Shown: positions 31,501 to 46,169 of the stretch, one piece after another
Numbering within the stretch: position 1 is the first letter of the stretch
Layout: each line of letters starts with the position of its first letter
NCBI RefSeq assembly: GCF_011174705.1
Contig: NZ_JAANIJ010000001.1
Coordinates: 310,001 to 374,000, forward strand
DNA length: 64,000 nucleotides
Reading direction: 5' to 3'
Origin: Tessaracoccus coleopterorum
GTDB taxonomy: Bacteria; Actinomycetota; Actinomycetes; Propionibacteriales; Propionibacteriaceae
The notes under the pieces: generated by a model
What the model saw: only the letters and a program-made list of their open reading frames with translations
What the model was told of the DNA's origin: nothing
The model's database searches: none
Made by a program: the position numbers and the translations under genes

Positions 31501-32423
31501 TGCCTGTCACCCGCCGCGCCGTGCTCGTCGCGCTCACCCTCGGCGTCAGCGGGTGCGCCGCCAGCCCCGTGATCAACGGCTCCCCGCCGTCGCCCGAGCC
31601 CGCCGCCACCGACGCAGCACCCGGTGGATGCCGCGGCACAGCTGGCCGTCGCGACGCTGGCGGCCACCCTCCGCGCGGTGGGCGACGTCGAGGGATGGGC
31701 CACGGCCGGGTGGACGGCCGCCGCCTCCGCCCAGTGCGACGCGCAGCTCACGGTGCTGTCGCTCCCTGACCCGTTCGTCGCCGACCCGCAGACCCCTTCA
31801 CCGTCGCGACCCCGCGGCCCGCGACCCCGCCTCCCTCGCGGAGGCCACCTCGGCGGTCGACGCCCAGCTCGCCGCGACGGTGTCCGCCCTCGAGGCCGCG
31901 GCCGCGGCCGCCGCGGAGGGGACTCCCGCCTGCTCTACGCCTCGGCCGCCACGTCGACGTCCGCGCTGACCGACCGGGCGCTGGTCCCGGCCACCTCGGA
32001 CGCCGCACCGGCCCGGCTGCAGGCCACGACGCTGGAGGCATCCGTGCCCATCGCGCTGAGCCACGCCTGGGCGCTCGTGTACGGCCTGGGGTCGGTATCG
32101 GGCGGCTCGGCTCCAAGGATCCGCTGCGGGCGCTCGGCACGGCCCGGCTGGCCATCGTGAAGGGGCTGCGCAACGACCTGCGGGCGGTGCTCACGGGTGA
32201 GCCACCCGAGCAGCCGGCCGCCTTCGAACTGCCGAACCCGATGACGACACCCGATGAGATCCGCGCCGCCTGGGCACAGTTGGAGACGAACCTGCTCGAC
32301 GGGTACGCCCGGTTGGTGGCGGCGTCCGACGATCCGCGGTGGCGGACCGCGATGCTCGCCCAGATCGCCCCGGTGCAGGCCCTGGGCGGACGGCTGGGGC
32401 CCTGGCCGGGCTGGATCGCCTGA
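31501..32423 (+). CDS. Predicted lipoprotein with ferritin-like helical domain (DUF4439-like)
   Basis: Starts MPVTRRAVLVALTLGVSGCA, in which LGVSGC is a lipobox, so the protein is probably diacylated at Cys19 and anchored outside the membrane. A Ser/Pro-rich spacer follows, then helices (QLAVATLAATLRAVGDVEGW, YASAATSTSALTDRALVP) and a C-terminal four-helix-like domain (KGLRNDLRAVLTGEPPEQP, FELPNPMTTPDEIRAAWAQL). The end resembles DUF4439 proteins next to rimP in other actinobacteria. Frame breaks near 31625, 31795, 31930 and 32095. Function unknown. Divergent from rimP. Confidence 0.7.
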
Positions 32424-32454
32424 CACGGGACCCGATCCCGGCCAAAATGGCACC

Positions 32455-32900
32455 ATGACAAGGGAATGGACCGGACGGGGATGGCAGGTCACCGGGGCGG
32501 TACTGCTGAGCCTCGCCGTCGCCTGGATGCTCGCCCCCACCTACCCGATGGAGTGGATGGGCAACCCCGCCACCGGCGTGGGCCACGTGACCTACCACAG
32601 CTGGTTCGACCCGATGGCCCCCGGCTACGCGGCCTTCCATGTGCCGGTGCTGCTGCTGTGCGGGCTGGTCGCCGCGGCCGGCGCCTGGTACGGGGTCTGG
32701 ACCGGGGTCCCGGAGCGCTATCCCGCCTGGTGGGCGCTGGCCGGGATCGCGGCGTTCATGGGGTGGTCACTTGTGATCGGCTTCAGCGCGCTGACGCTCG
32801 TTCCGCAGCTGCTCCTCGGGCTGGCGCGGCGGGCCTCCTGCTGGCCACCCGCCGCGCGCGCCCGGCCGTCAGCGCGCCAGCAGGGCGCCGATCGAGCTGA
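32455..32900 (+). CDS. Predicted small membrane protein
   Basis: About 148 aa with four probable membrane helices: VTGAVLLSLAVAWMLAP, AAFHVPVLLLCGLVAAAGA, WWALAGIAAFMGWSLVIG and ALTLVPQLLLGLA, followed after a frame break near 32840 by LLLATRRARPA and a basic tail. The ATG at 32455 follows the lipoprotein gene by 31 nt. Its stop lies 32 nt inside the end of convergent proS, although the frame break makes the exact end uncertain. I do not recognise the family. Confidence 0.6.
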
Positions 32901-34638
32901 CCGCGTCGCCGACGGCGATCTCGGTCTTCTCGCCGGTGCGGCGGTCGCGCAGCTCCACCTTCCCGTCGACCAGCCCGCGGCCGATCACGAGGATCACCGG
33001 CATGCCGAGGATCTCGGCGTCGGCGAACTTCACGCCGGGGCTGGCCTTGCGGTCGTCGACGAGGACGTCGACGCCGATCGCGTCGAGTTCGCCCGCGATG
33101 CGCGCGGCCTCGTCGAAGACGGCCTGGTCCTTGCCGGTCGCCACGATGTGGACCTGGAAGGGGCAAGTGCGACGGGCCAGCACAGGCCCTTGTCGTCGGC
33201 GGTCGCCTCGGCGACGGCCGCCACGGCCCGGGAGACCCCGACGCCGTAGGAGCCCATCGTGACGACCTGCAGCTTGCCGTTCTGGTCAAGCACCTTGAGG
33301 TCCAGCGACTCGGCGTACTTCCTCCCGAGCTGGAAGATGTGGCCCATCTCGATGCCGCGGGCAAGGGTGAGCGGGCCGGAGCCGTCGGGGCGGGGTCGCC
33401 CTCGCGTACCTCCGCTACGTCCAGGACGCCGTCGGCGACGAAGTCGCGGCCGGCGGTGACGCCGGAGAGGTGCTCATCGACGACGTTTGCGCCGGTCACC
33501 CAGTGGGTGCCCTCGACCACGCGGGGTCGGTCAGGTAGGTGATGCCGGTGACGGACTCCTCACCGAGCACCCGGGTGCCGTCGAGGCTGGCCGGGGAAAT
33601 GAAGCCGACGTGCAGGGCCGGGTAGGCCTCGAAGTCCTCGGCTGTGAAAGGCTCGGCGGTGGCGGGCTCGAGGGCCGCCTCGAGGCGCTTCAGGTCGACC
33701 TCGCGATCGCCCGGAAGACCCAGGGCGAGCGGGTGGCGGGTGCCGTCGGGTTCCGTGACCATCACCAGCACGTTCTTGAGCGTGTCCGAGCCGTCCCAGG
33801 GCGGTCCTCGCGGGGCAGGTTCGCGTTCAGCAGGGCGACGACGCCGGCGATGGTGCCGACATCGGGCGTCGCGACCCTCGCCATGGCGGGGCGGCGGCCG
33901 GGTCGAGCGCGGCGGGCGGCGTGACGCGGACGGCCTCGACGTTGGCCGCATAACCACCGGGCGACCGCACGAAGGTGTCCTCACCGTTGTCGGCCACGGC
34001 GAGGAACTCCTCGGAACGCGACCCACCCATGGCGCCCGCCATGGCGGCGACGATGACGAACTCGAGGCCGAGGCGCTCGAAGATGCGGATGTAGGCCGCG
34101 CGGTGGCGCTGGTACGCGGCCTCGAGGCCGTCCTGGTCGAGGTCGAAGGAGTAGGAGTCCTTCATCACGAACTCGCGGCCGCGGAGCAGGCCGGCGCGGG
34201 GGCGTGCCTCGTCGCGGTATTTCGTCTGGATCTGGAACAGCGTCAGAGGCAGGTCCTTGTACGAGGAGTACAGGTCCTTCACCAGCAGGGTGAACATCTC
34301 CTCGTGGGTGGGCCGAGCAGCATGTCGGCCCCCTTCCGGTCGACCACCCGGAACAGGTTGTCGCCGTACTCGGTCCACCGGTTGGTGAGTTCGTAGGGCT
34401 CCCGCGGCAGCAGCGCCGGGAAGTGAACCTCCTGGCCGCCGATGGCCTCCATCTCCTCGCGGACGACGGCCTCGACCTTCTGCAGCACCTTCAGGCCCAG
34501 CGGGAGCCACGTGTAGATGCCGGGCGCGGCACGGCGGATGTAGCCGGCGCGCACCAGCCACCGGTGGCTCGGCACCTCGGCCGCGGCGGGGTCGTCGCGG
34601 AGCGTGCGGACGAACAGGGAGGAAAGGTTGGAGATCAC
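32869..34638 (-). CDS. proS: Prolyl-tRNA synthetase (bacterial type)
   Basis: Class II aminoacyl-tRNA synthetase. Motif 1 region [34 protein letters not shown], motif 2 [19 protein letters not shown] with VMKDSYSFD, and motif 3 [16 protein letters not shown] are present. Between motifs 2 and 3 lies the YbaK-like editing insertion ([36 protein letters not shown]). The anticodon-binding domain reads [18 protein letters not shown] and [19 protein letters not shown]. Frame breaks near 34310, 33900, 33810, 33530, 33395 and 33170. About 590 aa, normal for the long bacterial form. Confidence 0.93.
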
Positions 34639-34659
34639 GGGGCTACTTTAGCGCCCAGC

Positions 34660-35490
34660 TCAGTAGTGGACCGTCGCGAGCGCCCCGACCTCGATGAACC
34701 CGAGCCGCTCATAGGCGTGGATGGCCGCGGTGTTGAAGTCGTTGACGTAGAGGCTGATGGCCGGGTAGTCGTTCATGGCGAGGCGCAGCATGCCCGAGAG
34801 CGCGGGCACACTGAGGCGCTCACCCCTGCGGTCGGGGCGACCCAGACGCCCTGGAGCTGTGCCTGCGTGCGGTACCTGGGACCGAGGTCGGCCTTGAAGA
34901 TGACCCGGCCGTCCTCGACGATGCCGAAGGCCTCACCGCGGCGGAGCCGGTCCAGCACGAACCGCTCATAGCCCGGGCCGTACTTGAACGGTGAACTGCC
35001 GATCTCGTCGGTGTACATGTGCACGGAGGCGTCGAGGTAGGACTCGTAGTCCTCCTCCGTCAGGAGCCTGACCCTCGGGTCGGGCTCCGGGGCCGGTGGC
35101 TCATCGAGCAGCATCAGCGGCTGCCGCCTGCGGACGTTGGAGACGCTCCCCCACGCCCGCGCCACCGCTCCGCGAGGCCGACGAAGACACCGAGCACGGA
35201 GATCGCCGGGCCGAGGATCGACGTGCAGCGTCGGACCGGGCCGAGGTGGTTCACGTAGACCGGGAGCGCATCGGGGTCGAAGCCCGCGATGAACAGGGTG
35301 CCACCCTCGAGCAGCACGGAACTCAGCCCGTCCTCGCGTTCGAAGCCGAACAGCTTTCCGAGCCTGCGACGGTCGATGCCGTACTGGTCGACCTTTGACG
35401 CGAGGAACAGGTTCTCGACCGGGCTACGGGCCAGGAAGTCGAGCACCAGGTCCCGATCCGAAGGGCCCAATGGGCGTAGCCGGGGTTCAT
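34660..35490 (-). CDS. GNAT acetyltransferase with DUF4081 N-terminal domain
   Basis: Two-part protein conserved next to ispG and proS in actinobacteria. The N-terminal DUF4081 half reads PVENLFLASKVDQYGIDRRR, GGTLFIAGFDPDALP and SILGPAISVLGVFVGLAERW. The GNAT half reads MYTDEIGSSPFKYGPGYERF, IVEDGRVIFKADLG, QLQGVWVAP, LYVNDFNTAAIHAYERLGF and ends ALATVHY. I take the ATG at 35490 (MNPGYA) because the sequence then runs into LGPSDRDLVLDF after a small break at about 35470. Further breaks near 35155 and 34830. About 275 aa. Substrate unknown. Confidence 0.85.
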
Positions 35491-35500
35491 GCAGGAAACA

Positions 35501-36642
35501 TTAGGAGACGCTGACCTCGGGCTGGCCGACTTCACCCATCTCGGCGGCGAGCCGGCGAGCCTCGGTGAGCAGCGTCTCGACGATCTGATCCTCCGGAACG
35601 GTCTTGATGACCTCACCCTTGACGAAGATCTGGCCCTTTCCGTTGCCTGAGGCGACACCCAGGTCGGCCTCGCGTGCCTCGCCCGGGCCGTTGACGACGC
35701 AACCCATGACGGCGACCCTGAGCGGTGCCTCCATGCCCTCGAGGCCCAAGGTGACCTGCTCGGCGAGCGTGTACACGTCCACCTGGGCCCGGCCACAGGA
35801 CGGGCACGACACGATGTCGAGCTTGCGGGGCCGCAGGTTCAGCGACTCGAGGATCTTGAGGCCGACCTTGACCTCCTCTGCGGGCGGAGCCGACAGCGAG
35901 ACGCGGATGGTGTCGCCGATGCCCTCAGAGAGCAGCGCTCCGAACGCGACGGAGCTCTTGATGGTGCCCTGGAACGCCGGGCCCGCCTCGGTGACGCCGA
36001 GATGCAGCGGGTAGTCGCACTTTTCGCTCAGCAGCTCGTAGGCGCGCACCATGACGATCGGATCGTTGTGCTTCACGGAGATCTTGAAGTCGTAGAAGCC
36101 GACGTCCTCGAACAGCGACGCCTCCCAGAGTGCGGACTCGACCAGCGCCTCGGGAGTCGGGGCGCCGTACTTGGCGAGCAGCCGCTTGTCGAGGGAGCCG
36201 GCGTTGACGCCGATGCGGAGGCTGACGCCCGCGTCCGCGGCCGCCTTCGCGATCTCGGCGACCTTGTCGTCGAACTGCTTGATGTTGCCCGGGTTGACCC
36301 GGACGGCGGCGCAGCCCGCGTCGATGGCCGCGAACACGTACTTCGGCTGGAAGTGGATGTCTGCGATCACCGGGATCTGCGACTTCCCGGCGATGATGGG
36401 CAGGGCATCCGCATCGTCCTGGCTCGGCACCGCGACGCGCACGATGTCGCAGCCGGTGGCGGTGAGCTCGGCGATCTGCTGCAGCGTCGCGTTGATGTCG
36501 GTGGTCTTCGTCGTGGTCATCGACTGCACGCTGATCGGGGCATCGCCTCCGACGAGCACCTTGCCCACCTTGATCTGTCGCGTCTTGCGTCGCGGAGCGA
36601 GGGTGAGGGGGCGGGCGCGGGCATACCGAGGTTCACGGACAT
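35501..36642 (-). CDS. ispG: 4-hydroxy-3-methylbut-2-enyl-diphosphate synthase
   Basis: [4Fe-4S] enzyme of the MEP isoprenoid pathway, acting two steps before IPP. It starts [10 protein letters not shown] at 36642; a break near 36590 separates this from the long intact body starting [23 protein letters not shown]-barrel motifs [18 protein letters not shown] and VRVNPGNIK, and the iron-sulfur cysteines in [19 protein letters not shown] and [18 protein letters not shown], are present. About 380 aa. With dxr at 39-40 kb it gives two MEP genes in one neighbourhood. Confidence 0.95.
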
Positions 36643-36661
36643 GCTTCCAAGGTTAGTACTC

Positions 36662-37901
36662 TCACCCTGAAACGCTGGAAACGCGCCCCGGTGAGGCGGC
36701 CGGAGCGTGGTCGTCCGCGCCCCGCGTGTCACCTGGCCCACCGTCCCGCGGGGCCTCGTCCGCCGTCGGCCTCCGCCGCCCCGGCCTCCCCGGATCGGGC
36801 GGATGCGGGGTCAACACCCGCTCCAGCGCGGGGCGCAGCAGCCGGCGGCCGGGCCGCTCGACCCACCTTTCGATGGCCCACGCCACCACGAGGGTGAACG
36901 TGAGCGCCACCGCGAGCACGACCCACTTGTTCAGGTGCGGCGCGAGGGTCTGGATGATGGCCCAGCCCCAGTTCTCGTGGATGAGGTAGACGGGGTAGGT
37001 GAGGGCACCCGCCACCGACATCCAGCGCCAGCCGAGGTACTTCAGCGGGCTGAGGGTCACGGCAATGACCAGCCCGAACAGCGACAGCACGACGATGGTG
37101 GCCACCGACGGTGACAGTTCGAGCCCCGTGACGCGCTGCATCGTGCCCATGACGAACAGGTCGACCGTCTGCTGGGTGGCGATGGCGACGCAGTAGGCCA
37201 CCAGCAGCCAGCGCAGCAACGAGTGCCCGTACCGGTGGATCAGGAAGATGGCCATGCCGCCGCAGAAGAGGGCGGCGTAGCGGGGGCTGAGCAGATCGAC
37301 GAGAAGGGTGTTCTCGGCCGTGGCCGCCATCCCGGCCGCGATCGGCCACAGGACGATGAAGGCCATCAGCCGACGCTCGTTCATGCCGATGGCGATGAGG
37401 CACGCGCCCATGATGTAGAAGAGCAACTCAACCCAGAGAGTCCAGTAGACACCGTCCACGTGGCCGACGCCGAGCGCCTCCTGCATCATCGTCAGGTTCA
37501 CCAGGATCTTGGTGGGGCTTGCCGGCTTGAAGACATCGACGGCGACCCAGGTGAGCAGCCCCGTGGCGAGCACAGCGACCCAGTACGCCGGGTAGAGGCG
37601 GGCGACGCGGGACGCCACGAACTGGCCGACCGTCCGGCCCTGGGCCGACAGCAGGATCACGAACCCGCTGACGATGAAGAACAATTGGACGCCCAACGCC
37701 CCGTAGCCGCTGAACTTCGAGACGAACTGGAACTCCTCGATGGCCGGTCGGCCCCAGCGCCTCCACGAACTGGGCGGTCCAATGCTAGGCGACCACGGCG
37801 AGGGCGGCGCACAACCTCAACAGGTCGAGCAGGAAGAACCGGGGTTGCGCGACCGGGGCGGAACCCGAGCGGGCCCGGGTGGAAAACGACACGGCGCACA
37901 C
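36662..37901 (-). CDS. Acyltransferase 3 family membrane protein
   Basis: Integral membrane O-acyltransferase of the type that modifies surface glycans or lipids. The family N-terminus is readable: RFFLLDLLRLCAALAVVA, then HWTAQFVEALG, then GVQLFFIVSGFVILLS and RVARLYPAYWVAVLATGLL. About ten helices follow, with LTYPVYLIHENWGWAIIQTL containing the late conserved His. The basic C-terminus is cytoplasmic. At 37785-37787 the codon expected to be Tyr in AYHW reads TAG, a substitution rather than a slipped run; frame breaks lie near 37740 and 37690. Start is GTG at 37901 or 37892. It interrupts the usual rseP-ispG adjacency. Substrate unknown. Confidence 0.8.
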
Positions 37902-37947
37902 CCTACGTCACCTGCCCGCTCCACCCGAAAACCGGGGTGTCTCCGCG

Positions 37948-39229
37948 TCAGAACAGCTGGATGGGGCTGATGATGTCGGCGAGAATCAGCACGAGTCCGC
38001 CGATCAGCAGGAACCCTCCCACCACGTAGGTGACGGGCAGCGCGCGCGCCGTGTCCACGGGCCCGGGATCGGGCCTGCCGAGGGCCCTTGCGATCCTGCG
38101 CTTGAGCCATTCGTAGATCGCCCCGCGATGTGTCCGCCGTCGAGCGGCAGCAACGGAACGAGGTTCAGAAGTGCGACGAACAGGTTCACCGAGCCGAGCA
38201 GGGACATCCACGTGGCGACCTTGTCGCCGGCGCTCATCTCGGTGTTGGTGCCGATCTCGCCCGCCACGCGGGAGGCGCCCACGATGGAGATGGGCGAGTT
38301 GGCGTCACGGGGCCGGCCCGTGACGAGGTCGGCCGCGACGTTGTACACGCGCACCGGGAAGCCGGCCAGAGCGACGGCCGACTGCTTCGTCATCGTCCAC
38401 ATCTGGTCGAGGGTGGTGAGCGGGCCGCCGTGGACAAGCTCGGTGGTCGGTGAGACGCCCAGGAAGCCGGCCTCGACGTAACGGGTCGGGTCGAGGCGGT
38501 CGGGCACGTAGTTGAGCTCGGTGTTGACGGTGGGGAGCGTGATCCGATCCCCGCCCCGCTCGACGACCACGGTGGCGGGGCCGGCGCCGTTCCTGCGGAT
38601 CAGGTCGCCCATCTGCACCCAGTCGGTCAGCGCCACACCGTTGAAGCTCACCAGCACGTCACCGACCTTGATGCCCGCCTCGCTGGCGGGGTCGGCGGGT
38701 CCCCGGCGGTGCAGGTCTGGTCCTCGCGGTCGGCGCGGATGACGCACTCGGAGACGTCGGCGACGGTCAGCGTGGAGGTCCAGGTGCCGTGGATCATGTT
38801 GATGCCGAGGAAGATGGCGAACGCGAGCAGGATGTTCATCATCGGCCCGCCCAGCATGATGACGATCTTCTGCCACGTCTTCTTCTGGTACATCAGGTGG
38901 CCGTCGTCGGCCGCGGTGATCTCCTCGTACTCGTAGGCGCGCGCCTGGTCTGCGAGGTTCGTCAGCCAACCCGGCTTCGCGTTCTCCCTTGCCGGAGGGT
39001 ACATGCCGACGAGCCTGACGTAGCCGCCCAACGGGAAGGCCTTGACGCCGTACTCGGTGCCGCCCTTCCTCTTCGACCAGAGCGTCCTTCCGAACCCGAC
39101 GAAGTACTGCGTCACCTTGACCCCGAACGCCTTCGCGGGGACGAGGTGTCCGATCTCGTGGAGCGCGATCGACGCCATGATGAGCGCGAAGAAGAGCAGG
39201 GCGAGCAGGATCGTCAGGAACACGGTCAT
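37948..39229 (-). CDS. Site-2 protease RseP family (M50) membrane metalloprotease
   Basis: Intramembrane zinc protease that cleaves anti-sigma factors or signal peptides. The zinc motif is in helix 1: [53 protein letters not shown], a PDZ domain ([19 protein letters not shown]) and the third zinc-ligand motif [14 protein letters not shown] follow, ending in a C-terminal helix [20 protein letters not shown]. The ATG at 39229 overlaps the dxr stop by 4 nt. Frame breaks near 38700 and 38130. About 427 aa. Confidence 0.92.
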
Positions 39230-40428
39230 GCGGGCACCCCGGTGATTGCCGCGGCGCGGGCCCGGCCCCATGCGTCGGCGGCGAGCACGGCGTCGAGCGT
39301 CAGGTCGTCGTCGGTGACGTGCCCGTCGGCCAGGTGCTCGTCGAGGCAGGTGGCGATGGTGTCGGTGATGTCGAGGAAACCGATCCGGCCCGCGCAGAAG
39401 GCGTCCACACAGGCCTCGTTGGCCGCGTTGTAGACCGCGGGTGCGGTGCCGGAGGCCCTACCGGCGCGGCGGGCGAGCTCGACGGCGGGAAACACCGCGT
39501 CGTCGAGGGGCTCGAACGACCAGTTGGCGGGGCTGCCCCAGTCGCAGGCCGCCGCGGAGCCCTCCAGTCGCTCCGGCCACGTGAGGGCGAGCCCGATGGG
39601 CAGCCGCATGTCGGGCGGCGAGGCCTGGGCGATGGTGGAGCCGTCGAAGAACTCGACCATGGAGTGGACGATCGACTGGGGGTGCACGGTGACGGTGATG
39701 TCGTCGAGGGCCACGCCGTAGAGGAGCCCGGCCTCGAGCAGCTCGAGGCCCTTGTTGACCAGCGTTGCGGAGTTGATGGTGATGACGCGGCCCATGTCCC
39801 ACGTGGGGTGCGCCATGGCCTGCTGCGGCGTCACGTCGCGGAGTTCCTGGCGGGTGCGGCCGCGGAACGGTCCGCCGGAGGCGGTGAGGATGAGGCGGCG
39901 CACCTCGGAGGCGCGGCCCCCGCGCAGGGCCTGGGCGAACGCGGAGTGCTCCGAGTCGACGGCGACGAGCTGCCCGGGCGCGGCGGCCTGGGTGACCAGG
40001 CGGCCGCCGATGACGAGCGACTCCTTGTTGGCCAGCGCCAGGGTGGTGCCTGCGGCCAGCGCGGCAAGGGTCGGGCGCAGCCCGGCCGCCCCCGTGACGG
40101 CGTTGACGACGACGTCGCACTCCTCGGCGGCGAGCTGGGTGGCGGCGTCGGGGCCGAGCAGCAGCTTCGGCAGCGTGTACTCCCCGTCGCTCCAGCCGTT
40201 GCGGTCGCCCTCCTCGTACAGCAGCCGCATCAGTTCCTGACCGGCCGATGCCTTCGCAAGCGCAACGGTGGCGGGCCGGAACTCGGCGATCTGACGCGCG
40301 AGCAGTGGGAGGTTCGAGCCCGAGGCCGCGAGACCGACGACGCGGAACCGGTCGCGCCTCGTGGAGACGACGTCGAGGGTCTGGGTGCCGATGGAGCCGG
40401 TGGAGCCGAGCAGGACGATGGTGCGCAC
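39226..40428 (-). CDS. dxr: 1-deoxy-D-xylulose-5-phosphate reductoisomerase
   Basis: Intact 400-aa NADPH-dependent enzyme, second step of the MEP pathway. Rossmann motif [16 protein letters not shown] at residue 5, [13 protein letters not shown], metal-binding [27 protein letters not shown] and [20 protein letters not shown] are canonical. Coupled to rseP by a 4-nt overlap. Divergent from the APH-like gene with a 132-nt gap. Confidence 0.96.
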   Translation of the reverse strand: MRTIVLLGSTGSIGTQTLDVVSTRRDRFRVVGLAASGSNLPLLARQIAEFRPATVALAKASAGQELMRLLYEEGDRNGWSDGEYTLPKLLLGPDAATQLAAEECDVVVNAVTGAAGLRPTLAALAAGTTLALANKESLVIGGRLVTQAAAPGQLVAVDSEHSAFAQALRGGRASEVRRLILTASGGPFRGRTRQELRDVTPQQAMAHPTWDMGRVITINSATLVNKGLELLEAGLLYGVALDDITVTVHPQSIVHSMVEFFDGSTIAQASPPDMRLPIGLALTWPERLEGSAAACDWGSPANWSFEPLDDAVFPAVELARRAGRASGTAPAVYNAANEACVDAFCAGRIGFLDITDTIATCLDEHLADGHVTDDDLTLDAVLAADAWGRARAAAITGVPA

Positions 40429-40560
40429 CGGGCAAGTCTAGGCGTCCGCCGCGCCTCCCCGCCACCCCACGTGCGAACCGCCCCCCGTCGCACCGGCGCC
40501 GGCCCACGGCGGCCGACCGGCCGGGTGGGTCTTCTTGGCCGGGTGTGTCACGATCGGGTC

Positions 40561-42739
<2,179 letters not shown>

Positions 42740-42826
42740 TCACAGCCAAACGCGCAGAGTCTATCCCTCGCCGGTCGCGGCGCCGTTCCACGACCGTTCC
42801 GTGGGCATGTCTCCCGGCGACTTGCG

Positions 42827-43951
42827 TCAGGCCTGGGTGACGCTCGCGGCCAGCTGACCGCAGGCGCCGTCGATGTCCTGGCCGCGCGTGTCGCGCAGCG
42901 TCACGGGGACACCGCGGCGCTCGAGGGTCTGGATGAATGCCACCTCGTCCGCCTTGCGCGACGCCGTCCACCTGGAGCCGGGGGTCGGGTTGAGCGGGAT
43001 CAGGTTCACATGCACCCAGCCCCAGTCACCGCGGCGCTTCAGCACCCTGGCGAGCAGTTCGGCCCGCTCCACGGAATCGTTGATGTCGCGCATCATCGCG
43101 TACTCGATCGACACGCGGCGCTTCGTCTTCTTCGCGTACTCCCAGGCGGCGTCGACAACCTCATCGACCTTCCACCGGTTGTTGATGGGGACGATCTCGT
43201 CGCGCAGTTCGTCGTCGGGGGCGTGCAGCGATACCGCGAGCGTCAGCGGGAGCCCCTCATCCGTGAGCCTGTTGATCTGTGGCACCAGGCCGACGGTGGA
43301 CACGGTGATGTGGCGGGCGCTCATTCCGAAACCGTTGGGGCTCGGCTCGACGAAGGTGCGGATCGAACCCATCACCGCGTTGTAGTTGGCCAGCGGCTCA
43401 CCCATCCCCATGAAGACGATGTTGTTGAGCCGGCCGGTGGCGCCGGGAACGACGCCTGAGGCGATCTGCTGGTCGGCGGCGAGCACCTGGGCGGTGATCT
43501 CGGCCTGGGACAGGTTGCGCTTCAGCCCGCCCTGCCCCGTGGCGCAGAAGGGGCACGCCATGCCGCAGCCCGCCTGTGAGGAGATGCACAAGGTGGTGCG
43601 GTTGGGGTAGCGCATCAGCACCGACTCCAGCAGCGACCCGTCGTGCAGCTTCCACAGCGTCTTGACGGTGCTGCCGTCGTCGGTGGCCCGGACGGTCACC
43701 TGGTCGAGAAGGTTCGGGAACAGCTGTTCGCCCAGGTCGGCGCGGATGGCGGCGGGGAGATCGGTGAAGTTCGTCGCGTCCACCTCGAGCCGGTCGAAGA
43801 CGTGGCGTGAGATCTGATCTGCGCGGAACCTCGGCAGCCCGAGCTTCTCGGTGGCCTCGATCCGCTCCGCATGGTCGAGGTCGAGCCAGTGCTTCGGCGG
43901 CTTACCCCTGCGGGGCGCTTCGAAGACGAGTGGGAGGGAGGTGGGAGCCAC
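42827..43951 (-). CDS. rlmN: 23S rRNA (adenine2503-C2)/tRNA (adenine37-C2) methyltransferase
   Basis: Radical-SAM methyltransferase with an intact frame. The iron-sulfur motif is [19 protein letters not shown] (CxxxCxxC), followed by [38 protein letters not shown] and [20 protein letters not shown]; the C-terminal mechanistic Cys is in [11 protein letters not shown] take the GTG at 43951 ([13 protein letters not shown]) since the upstream part to 44011 has low-complexity composition and would overlap cdsA further. About 374 aa. It overlaps the corrected end of cdsA by none or few bases. Confidence 0.93.
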   Translation of the reverse strand: MAPTSLPLVFEAPRRGKPPKHWLDLDHAERIEATEKLGLPRFRADQISRHVFDRLEVDATNFTDLPAAIRADLGEQLFPNLLDQVTVRATDDGSTVKTLWKLHDGSLLESVLMRYPNRTTLCISSQAGCGMACPFCATGQGGLKRNLSQAEITAQVLAADQQIASGVVPGATGRLNNIVFMGMGEPLANYNAVMGSIRTFVEPSPNGFGMSARHITVSTVGLVPQINRLTDEGLPLTLAVSLHAPDDELRDEIVPINNRWKVDEVVDAAWEYAKKTKRRVSIEYAMMRDINDSVERAELLARVLKRRGDWGWVHVNLIPLNPTPGSRWTASRKADEVAFIQTLERRGVPVTLRDTRGQDIDGACGQLAASVTQA

Positions 43952-43977
43952 GGGTGGGTACTTTCCGTTTGGCGGCG

Positions 43978-44838
43978 TCAGCTGCCGATGGTGAGGTGCA
44001 GGATGGCCCAACCGACGGGACCGCGACGAGCATCGAATCGAGTCGATCCATCACGCCGCCGTGTCCGGGAAGGAAGTTGGACATGTCCTTCAAGCCTACG
44101 TCACGCTTGATCAACGATTCAACCAGATCCCCGATGGTGCCCGCGACGCTCAGCAGCGCGCCGAGCACGAGCCCGATCGCCCAGTGGATCTCAAGCAGGT
44201 AGATCGCGCCGAGCACGCCGATGACGGCGGCGAAGACGATTCCGCCCGCGAAACCCTCCCATGTCTTGTTGGGGCTGATCACCGGGGCCATCTTGTGGCG
44301 CCCCAGGAGGACGCCGACGGTGAAGGCCCCCGTGTCGGAGGCCACGACGCAGGCGACGATGGTGAGGATCCGCAGCGCACCGTCGGGGGCGCCCATCAGC
44401 AGCGGCACGGAGGCGCCGAGCAGCGGGATGTAGCCGATGATGAAGGCGCTCGCGGAGACGTCGCCCACGAAACCGGCGGCGCCGCCGCGGAGCCGCAGCC
44501 CGAGCGACACGATCATCGTGAGGCACAGGCAGATCACCACGAACGTGATCGGCTCGAGTGGGATGAGGCCGCGCACGGCGGCGTAGCCACCGAGGCTGCT
44601 GACCGCGGTACCGACCGCGACCGGCACGATCTCGGAGGCCTGGCCCTTGCGGAGCAGCGCGCGGTGCACCTCGACGGTGCCCAGCGTGAGGCCGAGGGCC
44701 ACCAGGATCGCGAAGAACCAGTGCGCCCACAGCAGCCCACCACGAGGGCGGCGAAGAGCCCGACCCCGACGCCGACTGCTGTGGGAAGATCCCGACCAGC
44801 CTTCGACTTGCGGGGCTGGCCTCTCCGACTCCGGTCAT
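43978..44838 (-). CDS. cdsA: Phosphatidate cytidylyltransferase
   Basis: Membrane enzyme producing CDP-diacylglycerol for phospholipid synthesis. Multiple helices ([51 protein letters not shown]) and the signatures [17 protein letters not shown] and [20 protein letters not shown] followed by GVMDRLDSM are present. A break near 44015 hides the last residues ([12 protein letters not shown]). The N-terminal 50 codons break near 44775 and 44735. ATG at 44838 overlaps the frr stop (TGATG). About 286 aa. Confidence 0.93.
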
Positions 44839-45395
44839 CACACCTCAGCCAGTTCGGCTTCCTTGTTCTTGAGGACCTCGTCGACGCTCTCCACGAACTT
44901 CTTGGTGGTGCCGTCGAGGGCCTTCTCGGCGCGGGAGAGATCGTCCTCGGAGATCTCGCCGTCCTTCTGGAGCTTCTTGAGCTGGTCGATGGCGTGACGG
45001 CGGATGTTGCGCACCGCGATGCGGGCGTCCTCAGCCTTGCCCTTGGCCATCTTCACGTATTCCTTGCGGCGCTCCTCGGTCAGCTGCGGCATCACGATGC
45101 GCACCGAATTGCCGTCGTTTCCCGGGTTCACACCGAGGTCGGCGTCGCGGATGGCCTTCTCGATGGCGCCGATGGCGCTGCGGTCGAAGGGGGTGATCAG
45201 CAGCGACCGCGGGTCGGGCGAGGTGAACTGCGCCAACTGCTGCAGCGGCGTCGGCGCGCCGTAGTAGTCCGCGTTGAGCTTGCTGAACATCGCGGGGTGC
45301 GCGCGCCCGGTGCGGATCGTGGCCATGTCCTCGCGGGCGTGGTCCACCGCCTGCTGCATCCTGGTGGAGGATTCCTTCTGGATTTCGGCGATCAT
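44838..45395 (-). CDS. frr: Ribosome recycling factor
   Basis: Intact 185-aa RRF, which splits post-termination ribosomes with EF-G. It reads MIAEIQKESSTRMQQAVDHA, IRTGRAHPAMFSKLNADYYG, ITPFDRSAIGAIEKAI, VRIVMPQLTEERRKEYVKMA and RNIRRHAIDQLKKLQKDGEI, all canonical. Start at 45395 has GGAG about 10 nt upstream. 34 nt after the pyrH stop. Confidence 0.96.
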   Translation of the reverse strand: MIAEIQKESSTRMQQAVDHAREDMATIRTGRAHPAMFSKLNADYYGAPTPLQQLAQFTSPDPRSLLITPFDRSAIGAIEKAIRDADLGVNPGNDGNSVRIVMPQLTEERRKEYVKMAKGKAEDARIAVRNIRRHAIDQLKKLQKDGEISEDDLSRAEKALDGTTKKFVESVDEVLKNKEAELAEV

Positions 45396-45429
45396 GTGTG
45401 GTCGACTCCTCAAAGTCCTTGGGGTGGGG

Positions 45430-46135
<706 letters not shown>

Positions 46136-46169
46136 CAGACCTCCTGGACTGACTGTGGGTGGACATGGC

